Shown: in pieces, positions 1 through 7,588 of the stretch
How positions within the stretch are numbered: position 1 is the first letter of the stretch
Layout of the letters: every line of letters begins with the position of its first letter
NCBI GenBank assembly: GCA_011523045.1
Contig: WTHR01000046.1
Location: 13,687-50,578, forward strand
Direction: 5' to 3'
DNA length: 36,892 nucleotides
Source: Gammaproteobacteria bacterium
GTDB lineage: Bacteria > Pseudomonadota > Gammaproteobacteria > Arenicellales > UBA868
Translations under genes and position numbers: made by a program
Notes under the pieces: generated by a model
The model's input: only the letters and a program-made list of their open reading frames with translations
Database searches by the model: none
Told to the model about the DNA's origin: nothing

Positions 1-714
1 AGCGAACTCTGTGCGGTGGAAAAACCCGGTCGGCGCATCATGCTGACGGGAGCGGGAAATATCGGATTGCGTCTGGCCGAATCTCTTGAGCAGGCTCATT
101 GTCATGTCAAGCTGGTGGAGCGCGACATGGCCCGCGCCAAATCGGTGGCGGATCAGCTCGAACACACGGTGGTATTGCACGGTGATGCTGCAGACGAAGA
201 CTTGATGCGACAGGAAAATATTGAAAATGTTGATGTTTTTTGCTCTCTCACAAATGATGATGAGGCCAACATCCTGTCTGCCATGCTGGCAAAACGGCTG
301 GGAGCGCACCGCAGCATGGCACTGGTGAACCGATCTGCTTATGTCGACCTCATGTCCAACACCCTGGTGGATGTCGCCATCTCGCCCAAAGTCGCCACGG
401 TCGGCACCCTGCTCACTCACGTGCGAAGAGGCGATATGGTGGCAGTGCATTCCCTGCGCCGCGGTGCGGCCGAAGCCATCGAGCTCATCGCCCATGGGGA
501 TGCCAACAGCTCCAAGGTCGTCGGCAAAGCGGTTCGGGACATCGGCCTGCCTCAAGGCACGAGTCTTGGCGCGATCCTGAGAGGAGAAGACGTGGTGATC
601 GCCCATGGAGAAACCGTCATCGAATCAGAGGATCACGTTATCCTGTTTGTGGTGGATAAAGGCCGGATTCGCGAGGTTGAGCAACTGTTCCAGGTCGACG
701 TCACTTTCATATAG
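1..714 (+). CDS. trkA: Trk potassium uptake system protein TrkA, C-terminal half (5'-truncated by window edge)
   Basis: Cytoplasmic NAD(H)-binding regulatory subunit that gates the TrkH potassium channel. The reading frame is open from base 1, so the first half lies outside the window; full TrkA is about 458 residues and about 237 codons are seen. The visible part is the second RCK repeat: a Rossmann segment with GAGNIG near the start, an acidic residue after the second beta strand (LVERD), then an RCK_C domain ending in VDVTFI. The stop is 15 bases before trkH on the same strand, so the two genes should be one transcript. The GTG at 16 is an internal codon and not a start. Identification is firm because of the TrkH neighbour and the duplicated-RCK pattern. 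Confidence 0.95.
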   Translation, partial: SELCAVEKPGRRIMLTGAGNIGLRLAESLEQAHCHVKLVERDMARAKSVADQLEHTVVLHGDAADEDLMRQENIENVDVFCSLTNDDEANILSAMLAKRLGAHRSMALVNRSAYVDLMSNTLVDVAISPKVATVGTLLTHVRRGDMVAVHSLRRGAAEAIELIAHGDANSSKVVGKAVRDIGLPQGTSLGAILRGEDVVIAHGETVIESEDHVILFVVDKGRIREVEQLFQVDVTFI

Positions 715-729
715 GCAGCCTAGTTAGCC

Positions 730-2181
730 ATGCAATCCCTGGGTGTCCTTCGCGTTCTGGGTGTGCTGCTCGTTATGTTCAGCACAACTCTGTTGCCGCC
801 GATCCTGATCGCCCTGATCGGCAAAGACGGCGGGTTACAGCCATTTCTCATCGCCTATGTCACGACACTGCTCGTCGGAGGCGCACTGTGGGCTCCTCTG
901 CGCCATCAGCGGCGGGAATTGCGTGTTCGAGACGGCTTTCTCATTGTGGTCCTCTTTTGGACGGTGCTGGCTCTTTTTGGCGCGTTTCCGCTGCTGTTGT
1001 CAGCGGATCTTGAGATCAGCATCACCGATGCGCTTTTTGAATCCATGTCCGGTCTGACGACAACGGGCGCAACTGTGCTGACCGGGCTTGATGCGTTACC
1101 GGCCTCAATTCTCTATTACCGACAGCAACTGCAGTGGCTGGGCGGTATGGGCATCATCGTCCTTGCTGTCGCAGTGATGCCGATGCTCGGCGTAGGGGGT
1201 ATGCAGCTGTACCGCGCCGAGACGCCCGGACCAATGAAGGACAACAAGTTGACGCCTCGCATTACAGAGACGGCAAAAGCTCTCTGGTACATCTATCTTG
1301 GCCTGACCGTCAGCTGCGCCCTCGCCTATTGGGCTGCGGGAATGACCTTCTTCGACGCGGTCTCCCACGCTTTCTCCACAGTCGCTATCGGTGGATTCTC
1401 AACCCATGACGCGAGCTTGGGATTTTTTAACAGTTCCGCGATCGCCTTGATCGCGATCTGCTTCATGTTGATTTCTGCGGTCAATTTTGCCCTGCACTTC
1501 ACCGTCGTACGCGGGCGATCCCCAGGCGCCTATCTGCGGGATCCCGAAGTGCGCGCGTTTGCCGGCTTCGTGTCGGTAGTCATTCTGATCACCGTTACCC
1601 TGCTCTTTGTCTGGGATGTCTACTCTGGAACCGGAGAAACACTGATTCACGGAATCTTTCAGGTGGTGTCGATCGGCACTACCACGGGATTCACAACAAC
1701 CGGATTCCATTGGTGGCCCTCTTTCCTGCCTGTGATGCTGATCATCATGAGTGCTGTGGGGGGTTGCGCAGGATCGACGGCTGGCGGGATGAAGATGATC
1801 CGCGTGGTGCTGCTATACAAGCAGGGTCGCCGGGAAATTAATCAACTGATCCATCCGAGCGCCATTTTCAGCGTGAAGTTGGGCAATAAACCGGTTCCAG
1901 ACCACGTCATTAATGCGGTCTGGGGGTTTTTTGCTCTTTATATTCTGAGTTATGTGGGCCTGTCGCTGGCCATGGCGGCCACCGGGACAGATCTCGTCAC
2001 CGCCTTTTCGGCGGTGACCGCATGTTTAAACAATCTTGGCCCGGGACTTGGCGCGGTAGCCCAAAACTACGCCGGACTTGAATCCCAAGCGAAATGGATC
2101 CTGACAATCACCATGCTTCTGGGCCGACTCGAAATTTTCACGCTGCTGGTCTTGCTGACGCCCGCTTTCTGGCGCAGCTGA
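730..2181 (+). CDS. trkH: Trk system potassium uptake protein TrkH
   Basis: Membrane subunit of the Trk potassium uptake system, the ion-conducting partner of TrkA. At 483 residues it has the normal length. It is strongly hydrophobic, with four membrane-pore-membrane units. The selectivity-filter loops can be read in order: TTTGATVL (near residue 110), AIGGFSTHD (near 220), TTTGFTTTGF (near 315) and NNLGPGLG (near 435). The conserved GGCAGSTAGGMK stretch sits just after the third loop. It starts with ATG 15 bases after the trkA stop, as in an operon. It ends convergent with the heptosyltransferase gene, only 6 bases apart, with no obvious terminator between them. Confidence 0.96.
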   Translation: MQSLGVLRVLGVLLVMFSTTLLPPILIALIGKDGGLQPFLIAYVTTLLVGGALWAPLRHQRRELRVRDGFLIVVLFWTVLALFGAFPLLLSADLEISITDALFESMSGLTTTGATVLTGLDALPASILYYRQQLQWLGGMGIIVLAVAVMPMLGVGGMQLYRAETPGPMKDNKLTPRITETAKALWYIYLGLTVSCALAYWAAGMTFFDAVSHAFSTVAIGGFSTHDASLGFFNSSAIALIAICFMLISAVNFALHFTVVRGRSPGAYLRDPEVRAFAGFVSVVILITVTLLFVWDVYSGTGETLIHGIFQVVSIGTTTGFTTTGFHWWPSFLPVMLIIMSAVGGCAGSTAGGMKMIRVVLLYKQGRREINQLIHPSAIFSVKLGNKPVPDHVINAVWGFFALYILSYVGLSLAMAATGTDLVTAFSAVTACLNNLGPGLGAVAQNYAGLESQAKWILTITMLLGRLEIFTLLVLLTPAFWRS

Positions 2182-2187
2182 TCACTC

Positions 2188-3201
2188 CTACGCGTGTTGC
2201 GAACCGAGCACGTCCTGAATCGCTGAACACACCTCATCGACGGTAATGGCGCCGATACACGCGCGAGGGCATCTTCGCCTTCGATAACAACGCTGGCAGT
2301 CCCTATCGGCGCGAATAACCCTGGCTGACCTGTTTCGCGGTCCAACGAGATCTTCATTCGTCGGGCCGAATAACGCGACCAACGGGCGATCAAACGCTGA
2401 GGCCACATGCATAGGAAGGCTGTCGCCGGTGATCACTACGCCAGAGCGGGCAACCAGTGCAAAGAACTCGATCAGGGATAACCGACCGGCAAGATTGATC
2501 GAGGCACGATTGCCATCCCGCGCGATTGCCTGCTCAATCACTGAGCGGTCCTCTGGGCTGCCAGAAAACACGACCTGAAACTTATCGGACAACTGCTCCG
2601 CCAAAGCTGCAAACTGAGACATAGGCCAGTTTTTGGTCGGCCAGCGGGTAAGCGGGCATAGCAGCGCTATGGGCTTTGCGTTGTTCTCGGATGGGTCGAG
2701 CAGGTTGTCAACAGCTAGGGATGCTTGAGAGTCAACGTCCAGCAGCGGCACAGCGTAACTGGATCGGACTCCCGCCAACGCCAGCACGCCCCCCATCTCA
2801 TCTATTGCATGAAGGGTGGGTTGATGAAAATGCTCGGCGAACCACCACCGCCCTTTGGCATAGCGCCGCGCAGCTCGTGCTGCCCAGAGAAAAATGATGG
2901 TTTTCCAACTGCCTTGAAGATCGATGGCAAGGTCATAAGATTGCTTGCGCACCGCAGAGAAAGTCCTTGAAAAATGATTGATGGTCCAGAGTGGATGCCG
3001 CCACCAGTCTGACTTCACTCGATATCGGTCAAAGGTAAGCAACTCATTGATATCCCTGTTCGTCCGCAGAATGTCGCTGGCGGTGGTGGAGGTCAGGGCC
3101 GTTATATGCGCCTGAGGATAAGCCTCACGCACAGAACGGATGGCGGCTGTGGCGTGCACCACGTCTCCCAGCGACGTCTGCTTGATCAGGAGAATGTTCA
3201 T
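2188..3201 (-). CDS. Glycosyltransferase family 9, lipopolysaccharide heptosyltransferase (WaaC-like)
   Basis: Probable ADP-heptose:LPS heptosyltransferase that adds heptose to the inner core at the cytoplasmic face of the inner membrane. The 337-residue protein has the GT9 N-terminal motif IKQTSLGDVVHATAAI, which is closer to WaaC (heptosyltransferase I) than to WaaF. The C-terminal donor-site region contains TGDSLPMHVASAF and ALFGPTNEDLVGP. A Cys/Arg-rich segment (CQRCYRRRRCPRACIG) follows, as in many members with a C-terminal Cys cluster. It lies 58 bases downstream of an LpxL-type acyltransferase on the same strand, so two LPS assembly steps appear to be co-transcribed. WaaC against WaaF, or another GT9 member, cannot be settled from sequence reading alone. 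Confidence 0.88.
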   Translation of the reverse strand: MNILLIKQTSLGDVVHATAAIRSVREAYPQAHITALTSTTASDILRTNRDINELLTFDRYRVKSDWWRHPLWTINHFSRTFSAVRKQSYDLAIDLQGSWKTIIFLWAARAARRYAKGRWWFAEHFHQPTLHAIDEMGGVLALAGVRSSYAVPLLDVDSQASLAVDNLLDPSENNAKPIALLCPLTRWPTKNWPMSQFAALAEQLSDKFQVVFSGSPEDRSVIEQAIARDGNRASINLAGRLSLIEFFALVARSGVVITGDSLPMHVASAFDRPLVALFGPTNEDLVGPRNRSARVIRADRDCQRCYRRRRCPRACIGAITVDEVCSAIQDVLGSQHA

Positions 3202-3259
3202 CGCTGTGTTCGGTTTCTCTGTCGCATGCCGTCAATCTTTGCGCTATTGTGCGCTGCCT

Positions 3260-4195
3260 CTACCCCGCATAGGGAGACGCCTCTCCATTGGGCCTTGTGC
3301 GAAACCACTTCAGCGTCCAGAGATACTGTTCCGGAGCCGTTCGAATCCCGGTCTCGAAAGCCGCATTCACCGCAGCGGCATCCGCCTCGATATCGCCGCT
3401 TGGAAATTCGGACAATGGTTGCCCGATAGTCACGTGATATCGGCCGCGGTTATCCAACTCACAAAATACCGGCATGACTTTAGCGCCGGTCATCCTTGCA
3501 ATCCGCCCGACCACCGGCAAGGTCGCGGTCGGGATCCCGAAGAATGGCGCAAAGACACTGTGGGCGCCATCCAGGTCTTCATCCGGCATGAGGTATCCCA
3601 CATGCCCTGCCCGGATCGCCTTGACCAGGGGCCGCAAGCCCTGGTTTCGGGTGTAGATCCTTGCGCCAAAACGACTGCGCCCCCGCCAAAGCCAACGGTG
3701 CAAGAGAGGATTTGAAGGAGTCTTCATCATTGAGGCACCTGGCGCCAGAGCCGACAACGCCGCTCCGGTCATATCGATACCGAGCACATGCGGAATCACC
3801 AAAAGGACCCGCTCGCCGGAGGCGCGCAGGCGTTGGAGTTCTTCCCCCCCTGACACCGTGCATAAGCGGTTTATCCGACTACGCGATGCCCACCAGACCA
3901 ACCCCATGTCCACGATTGCCTGACCATAACGAACCAGATGCAACCGGAGCATGGCTTCCCGTTCCTCAGCCGTAGACTCGGGAAAACACCATTCAAGATT
4001 GACACGCGCTATCGCCACACGTTTTTGGTTGATCCGGTAAAAGAGTCGCCCGATCCGCCGTCCGAGCATCAGTACCCACGGGCGCGGCAATAAAGTGCCC
4101 AGAGCGATCACGGCAGCGAGCAACCAGGTTCCCCAGTACTGGGGCGCCAGAAAGGACCACTGAAACGGCGGGGACTGGAGGATTTTATCTTTCAA
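3260..4195 (-). CDS. Lipid A biosynthesis acyltransferase (LpxL/HtrB family)
   Basis: Inner-membrane acyltransferase that adds a secondary acyl chain to the Kdo-lipid A precursor using acyl-ACP. The 311-residue protein has the family opening (PPFQWSFLAPQYWGTWL), a membrane anchor near residues 22-42 and the catalytic HX4D motif, H136-VLGI-D141. The start is TTG; the next in-frame Met is at residue 43, inside conserved sequence, so the TTG is preferred. It lies 44 bases downstream of argG and 58 bases upstream of the heptosyltransferase gene, all on the minus strand, so argG read-through is possible. LpxL against LpxM or a palmitoleoyl paralogue cannot be decided here. Confidence 0.9.
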   Translation of the reverse strand: MKDKILQSPPFQWSFLAPQYWGTWLLAAVIALGTLLPRPWVLMLGRRIGRLFYRINQKRVAIARVNLEWCFPESTAEEREAMLRLHLVRYGQAIVDMGLVWWASRSRINRLCTVSGGEELQRLRASGERVLLVIPHVLGIDMTGAALSALAPGASMMKTPSNPLLHRWLWRGRSRFGARIYTRNQGLRPLVKAIRAGHVGYLMPDEDLDGAHSVFAPFFGIPTATLPVVGRIARMTGAKVMPVFCELDNRGRYHVTIGQPLSEFPSGDIEADAAAVNAAFETGIRTAPEQYLWTLKWFRTRPNGEASPYAG

Positions 4196-4239
4196 GGGAT
4201 GGAGCAGCCGCCAACACCAGCACCGGATACCAAAACGGA

Positions 4240-5460
4240 TCAGGTCTGTGTTCGACCCTTGCGACCCGCAATTCTTAATCTCAGAGCGTTCAACTTGATA
4301 AAGCCATCTGCGTCCGCCTGGTCATAGGCGCCCTGATCATCCTCAAAAGTCACCACGCTCTCATCGAACAATGAATCTGTCGCCGAAGACCGGCCCGTCA
4401 CCATCACCCCTCCCTTGTACAACTCGAGTCGAACGACACCGTTCACCGACTGCTGTGATTCGTCAATCATTCGCTGGAGCATCTGACGTTCCGGCGCAAA
4501 CCAGTAGCCGTTATAGATCAAGGATGCATAGCGGGGCATCAACTCATCCTTAAGGTGCGCGACCTCGCGATCAAGTGTGATCGATTCGATAGCCCGATGT
4601 GCCTTCAGCAAAATCGTTCCGCCGGGCGTCTCATAACACCCCCGGTTTTTCATGCCGACATAGCGGTTTTCCACAAGGTCGATCCGGCCGATTCCGTGAC
4701 GCGCCCCGAGCTGATTTAACGCTTCGAGCATCTGGGCCGGGCTGAGCGATTCCCCATTAATGGCAACCGGGTCACCCCCTGCGAAGGTCAGTTCGATAGA
4801 TTCTGGCGTGTCGGAAGCCTCCTGTGGCGACACTGTCCAACGCCACATGGCTTCATCAGGCGCTATCCATGGATCTTCCAACTCTCCACCTTCGTAGGAA
4901 ATATGCAGCATGTTCGCATCCATCGAATAATCTGCACCGCCATCCTTGCGGGTCTCTACCGGAATGCCATGCTCTTTTGCATAGGCGACGAGTCTCTCCC
5001 GGGAGTTGAGATCCCACTCTCGCCACGGCGCAATGATCTGGATATGCGGGTTAAGCGCATAGGCATTCAACTCAAAACGAACCTGATCGTTGCCTTTGCC
5101 GGTGGCGCCGTGCGATATCGCGTCGGCACCCGTTTCCTCGGCGATCCGCACCAGATGTCGTGCTATCAGCGGACGGGCAATCGACGTGCCCAGCAGATAT
5201 TCACCTTCATACAAGGTGTTGGCACGAAACATCGGAAACACAAAGTCCCGAACGAATTCCTCCCGAAGATCTTCAATATAGATCTCCTTGACACCGAGTG
5301 TTTTTGCTTTGGCGCGAGCCGGCTCGACCTCCTCTCCCTGGCCAATATCGGCAGTGAAGGTGACGACCTCACAACCATAGTGATCCTGGAGCCACTTCAG
5401 GATAATCGAGGTATCGAGCCCGCCAGAATAGGCAAGCACAGCCTTGTTAATTGTCTTCAC
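4240..5460 (-). CDS. argG: Argininosuccinate synthase ArgG
   Basis: Joins citrulline and aspartate with ATP to make argininosuccinate, the penultimate step of arginine synthesis. The 406-residue length fits the short (non-E. coli) type I enzyme. The PP-loop ATP pyrophosphatase motif AYSGGLDTS is at residues 10-18, followed by the conserved block [15 protein letters not shown] and later [12 protein letters not shown]. The start is GTG, preceded by a TGGA ribosome site about 8 bases away. It is divergent from argF, which performs the preceding step, so the shared upstream region 5461-5648 probably regulates both. An extended -10 for this gene is annotated at 5523-5531. Confidence 0.97.
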   Translation of the reverse strand: MKTINKAVLAYSGGLDTSIILKWLQDHYGCEVVTFTADIGQGEEVEPARAKAKTLGVKEIYIEDLREEFVRDFVFPMFRANTLYEGEYLLGTSIARPLIARHLVRIAEETGADAISHGATGKGNDQVRFELNAYALNPHIQIIAPWREWDLNSRERLVAYAKEHGIPVETRKDGGADYSMDANMLHISYEGGELEDPWIAPDEAMWRWTVSPQEASDTPESIELTFAGGDPVAINGESLSPAQMLEALNQLGARHGIGRIDLVENRYVGMKNRGCYETPGGTILLKAHRAIESITLDREVAHLKDELMPRYASLIYNGYWFAPERQMLQRMIDESQQSVNGVVRLELYKGGVMVTGRSSATDSLFDESVVTFEDDQGAYDQADADGFIKLNALRLRIAGRKGRTQT

Positions 5461-5488
5461 GATGATTTCCAGTAACTGCGAGGCATTG

Positions 5489-5599
5489 ATGACAGGCGGG
5501 AAAAGCCTGTCGAAGCGCCAAGATTATATCAGCGACCCACCGAAGCCCGGTTGCCCAAGGCTGGCGTCGGCGCTAGACTTTTGGTCTAGACGCCCTTAA
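5489..5599 (+). CDS. Putative argF leader peptide (36 residues)
   Basis: Short ORF with a good ribosome site (GAGG at 5480-5483, 5 bases before the ATG), ending TGG-TCT-AGA-CGC-CCT-TAA. Its last residues are therefore Trp-Ser-Arg-Arg-Pro, and it has 4 Arg among 36 residues. The adjacent Arg codons AGA (5588-5590) and CGC (5591-5593) lie on the left arm of the argF leader terminator, and the stop codon lies in its loop. This geometry would let a ribosome stalled for lack of charged Arg-tRNA keep the terminator from folding. I infer a leader peptide from layout only: no homologue is known to me, the ORF lies antisense to the argG 5' leader, and chance cannot be excluded. Confidence 0.4.
   Translation: MTGGKSLSKRQDYISDPPKPGCPRLASALDFWSRRP
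5523..5531 (-). promoter_or_regulatory. Candidate argG promoter, extended -10
   Basis: On the minus strand a consensus TATAAT (5528-5523) is preceded by TGA, giving the extended TGn-TATAAT form. No good -35 lies at 17 bases, which extended -10 promoters tolerate. The predicted transcript would start near 5516 and have a leader of about 55 bases. That leader contains a perfect 7-bp hairpin (arms 5491-5497 and 5505-5511). Transcription would run antisense to the putative argF leader ORF. Confidence 0.5.
5563..5594 (+). promoter_or_regulatory. Putative antiterminator hairpin in the argF leader
   Basis: CTAGAC (5573-5578) pairs perfectly with GTCTAG (5584-5589) across a TTTTG loop. The stem can extend by GGCGT (5563-5567) pairing with ACGCC (5590-5594) across a 5-base bulge. 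ACGCC is also the left arm of the following terminator, so the two folds are mutually exclusive, as in attenuators. Confidence 0.45.
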
Positions 5600-5617
5600 C
5601 CGGGCGTTTTGTTTTTT
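5590..5617 (+). terminator. Rho-independent terminator in the argF leader (possible attenuator)
   Basis: ACGCCC (5590-5595) and GGGCGT (5602-5607) form a perfect 6-bp GC-rich stem, followed by TTTTGTTTTTT. It reads on the plus strand only, since the reverse complement has no T tract after the stem. No plus-strand gene ends upstream (argG runs the other way), so it must stop either a short RNA or the argF leader transcript itself, 32 bases before the argF ATG. Confidence 0.75.
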
Positions 5618-5648
5618 GGCGAGTTCCCAACTCTTTCCTTTTTATGCC

Positions 5649-6551
5649 ATGACACGCCACTTCCTGACACTGAAAGATCTGTCCAGGTCAGAACTGGTCG
5701 CGCTCATTCAACGCGCCATCGCGCTGAAAAAAGACCCAACCGGACCGCAAACCGCTGAACTGATGCGGTTGCAGACCATGGTGCTGATTTTTGAAAAAAC
5801 CTCCACACGAACGCGCACCTCCTTCGAGGTCGCGTGTGCACATTTCGGAGGCTCTTCCATATTCCTGTCGCCCACCGACAGCCAGATGAGTCGAGGCGAA
5901 TCGGTCAGCGACACCGCACGAATCGTTTCCAGTATGGCTGATCTGATTGTGATGCGCACAAGCGAGCATAGCCGGATCTGCACCATGGCTGAATATTCTT
6001 CGGTGCCGGTGATCAATGCGCTCTCCGAGGATTTTCATCCGTGTCAGCTGCTGGCTGATCTCCAGACGTTTTTCGAGCACCGGGGTGATATCCAGAACGC
6101 CCGCGCCGCATTCGTTGGGGACGGCAGCAGCAACGTGTGCCAATCATGGATCAATGCCGCGGCCATGATGAACTTTGAACTTCGCATCGGCGCACCTGAG
6201 GGTTACCACCCCCAGCGTGCGCTCGTGCAAGCAGCGGGGGACCGCTGTCAGATCACCACCTCTGCACAAGAGGCGGTTTCAGACGTTGACCTCGTGATCA
6301 CGGATACCTGGACAGGGATGGGTCAGGAAGATGAAAAGACCCAGAGGCTCGACGCCTTGAATGACTTTCAGGTGAATCAGCAACTAATGTCGCTTGCCTC
6401 AAAAGAGGCTTTGTTTATGCATTGCCTGCCTGCCTACCGAGGACAGGAAGTCAGCGCTGAAGTGCTAGAGGGCCCCCAGAGCGTGGTCTGGGATGAGGCG
6501 GAGAACCGCTTGCACGCCCAAAAAGCGCTGATCGAACTATTGATGACCTGA
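5649..6551 (+). CDS. argF: Ornithine carbamoyltransferase ArgF
   Basis: Forms citrulline from ornithine and carbamoyl phosphate. From the ATG at 5649 the protein has 300 residues, the usual length. The carbamoyl-phosphate loop STRTRTSFE is at residues 52-60, the HPCQ motif (FHPCQLLAD) is in the middle and the ornithine-loop motif HCLPAYRGQEV is near the end. An upstream in-frame TTG at 5616 lies inside the terminator T tract and adds 11 residues that family members lack, so I reject it as the start. The gene is divergent from argG and ends 10 bases from the end of rpoH, convergent. Expression is probably governed by the leader terminator described separately. Confidence 0.96.
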   Translation: MTRHFLTLKDLSRSELVALIQRAIALKKDPTGPQTAELMRLQTMVLIFEKTSTRTRTSFEVACAHFGGSSIFLSPTDSQMSRGESVSDTARIVSSMADLIVMRTSEHSRICTMAEYSSVPVINALSEDFHPCQLLADLQTFFEHRGDIQNARAAFVGDGSSNVCQSWINAAAMMNFELRIGAPEGYHPQRALVQAAGDRCQITTSAQEAVSDVDLVITDTWTGMGQEDEKTQRLDALNDFQVNQQLMSLASKEALFMHCLPAYRGQEVSAEVLEGPQSVVWDEAENRLHAQKALIELLMT

Positions 6552-6561
6552 TGTCAGGGCG

Positions 6562-7422
6562 CTAAGCGGTAGCGGCCAGTCGCATCTGCTCCATTGCCCG
6601 TTTCTCGATCTGACGTATCCGCTCGGCTGAAACACCGAACTTCTCGGCCAGATCTCCGAGCGTCTGTTTTTGGCCCTCTTCTGACAACCAGCGCGCCTGG
6701 ATGATCTCGCGGCTGCGCTCATCCAGGCTGGAAAGTGCTTTGCCCAACTGAACCTGACGATGACGTTCTTCGTCTGCTTCAAACACTAATCTCCCCGGAT
6801 CGAGTGATGAATCTCCGATTGCCTCCGCCGGGGCCAGCGGGCGAAGCCCGTCTTCATCATCGGTGTCCGGCTCAAACGAAACATCCGCACCGCTCATCCG
6901 TACCTCCATCTCGCGTACGGTCTGCGGCTTGACATCAAGCGTCGTCGCCATTTTCTCCACCTCGGCTTCCTTCATCATTCCGAGGCGCGCCCTGTTCTTT
7001 CGTAGGTTAAAGAACAGCTTTCGCTGGGCTTTGGTCGTGGCAACCTTGACCATCCTCCAGTTACGTACAACGTAATCGTAGATCTCTGCCTTTATCCAGT
7101 GAACCGCAAAAGATACCAACCGGACATCACGTTCATGATCAAAGCGTTTCACGGCCTTCATCAAGCCAACGTTGCCTTCCTGAATCAAATCAGCCAAAGG
7201 CAACCCGTAGCCGGAAAATCCCCGGGCCACAGAAACCACGTAGCGCAAATGCGAAAAAACCAGTTGCCGAGCGGCCTCTAGATCCTCGTCAGCGTGATAG
7301 CGCTGAGCGAGTGCCTTCTCTTCTTCTGCACTCAGGATGGGGGCCGAGTTGATCTCATTGAGATACTGCGTCAGGCCCTGGCTAGGGCCAAGATCTGTGA
7401 CAACGGGCAGTGATTCGCTCAT
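6562..7422 (-). CDS. rpoH: RNA polymerase sigma factor RpoH (sigma-32)
   Basis: Heat-shock sigma factor directing transcription of chaperone and protease genes. The 286-residue length is typical. Region 2 contains DLIQEGNVGLMKAVKRFD, followed by the sigma-32-specific RpoH box QRKLFFNLRK at residues 133-142. Region 4 ends with a helix-turn-helix (LGDLAEKFGVSAERIRQIE). The ATG is preceded by AAAGAGA. A perfect CIRCE element lies 36 bases upstream of the start codon, pointing to HrcA repression. ftsY is directly upstream; the ftsE-ftsX pair that usually separates these two genes in gammaproteobacteria is absent. Confidence 0.96.
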   Translation of the reverse strand: MSESLPVVTDLGPSQGLTQYLNEINSAPILSAEEEKALAQRYHADEDLEAARQLVFSHLRYVVSVARGFSGYGLPLADLIQEGNVGLMKAVKRFDHERDVRLVSFAVHWIKAEIYDYVVRNWRMVKVATTKAQRKLFFNLRKNRARLGMMKEAEVEKMATTLDVKPQTVREMEVRMSGADVSFEPDTDDEDGLRPLAPAEAIGDSSLDPGRLVFEADEERHRQVQLGKALSSLDERSREIIQARWLSEEGQKQTLGDLAEKFGVSAERIRQIEKRAMEQMRLAATA

Positions 7423-7457
7423 AAATCATCTCTTTGTTGCTTTAACTGACCTGTATT

Positions 7458-7484
7458 TTAGCACTCAATTACCTTGAGTGCTAA
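7458..7484 (-). promoter_or_regulatory. CIRCE operator (HrcA-binding inverted repeat) upstream of rpoH
   Basis: Exact consensus CIRCE: TTAGCACTC (7458-7466), a 9-base spacer, then GAGTGCTAA (7476-7484), with every base of both arms matching. HrcA binds this element to repress chaperone operons such as groE and dnaK. Here it lies in the AT-rich 166-base gap between ftsY and rpoH, 36 bases from the rpoH ATG, so it should sit at or just downstream of the rpoH start site. I could not identify one clear -35/-10 pair for rpoH; several AT-rich -10-like hexamers lie between 7485 and 7550. hrcA itself is not in the window. Confidence 0.9.
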
Positions 7485-7588
7485 TAAATTAGATGAAGTT
7501 AATATTTCTGATAATTTATTTATATCAATATCTTATAATCGTTTCTCAATCTGAATTTTCCAGAAAATTCACTTCCAGCAAACTTTGA

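Noticed and set aside
3140-3715. 191-codon plus-strand ORF opposite the heptosyltransferase and acyltransferase genes
   Set aside because: Antisense to two well-recognised genes and without motifs.
5616-5648. TTG start giving an 11-residue N-terminal extension of ArgF
   Set aside because: The TTG is inside the terminator T tract, and ArgF proteins normally begin near MTRHFLTL.
5461-5648. ArgR box search in the argG-argF region
   Set aside because: No pair of TGAAT/ATTCA half-sites with the right spacing was found by eye.
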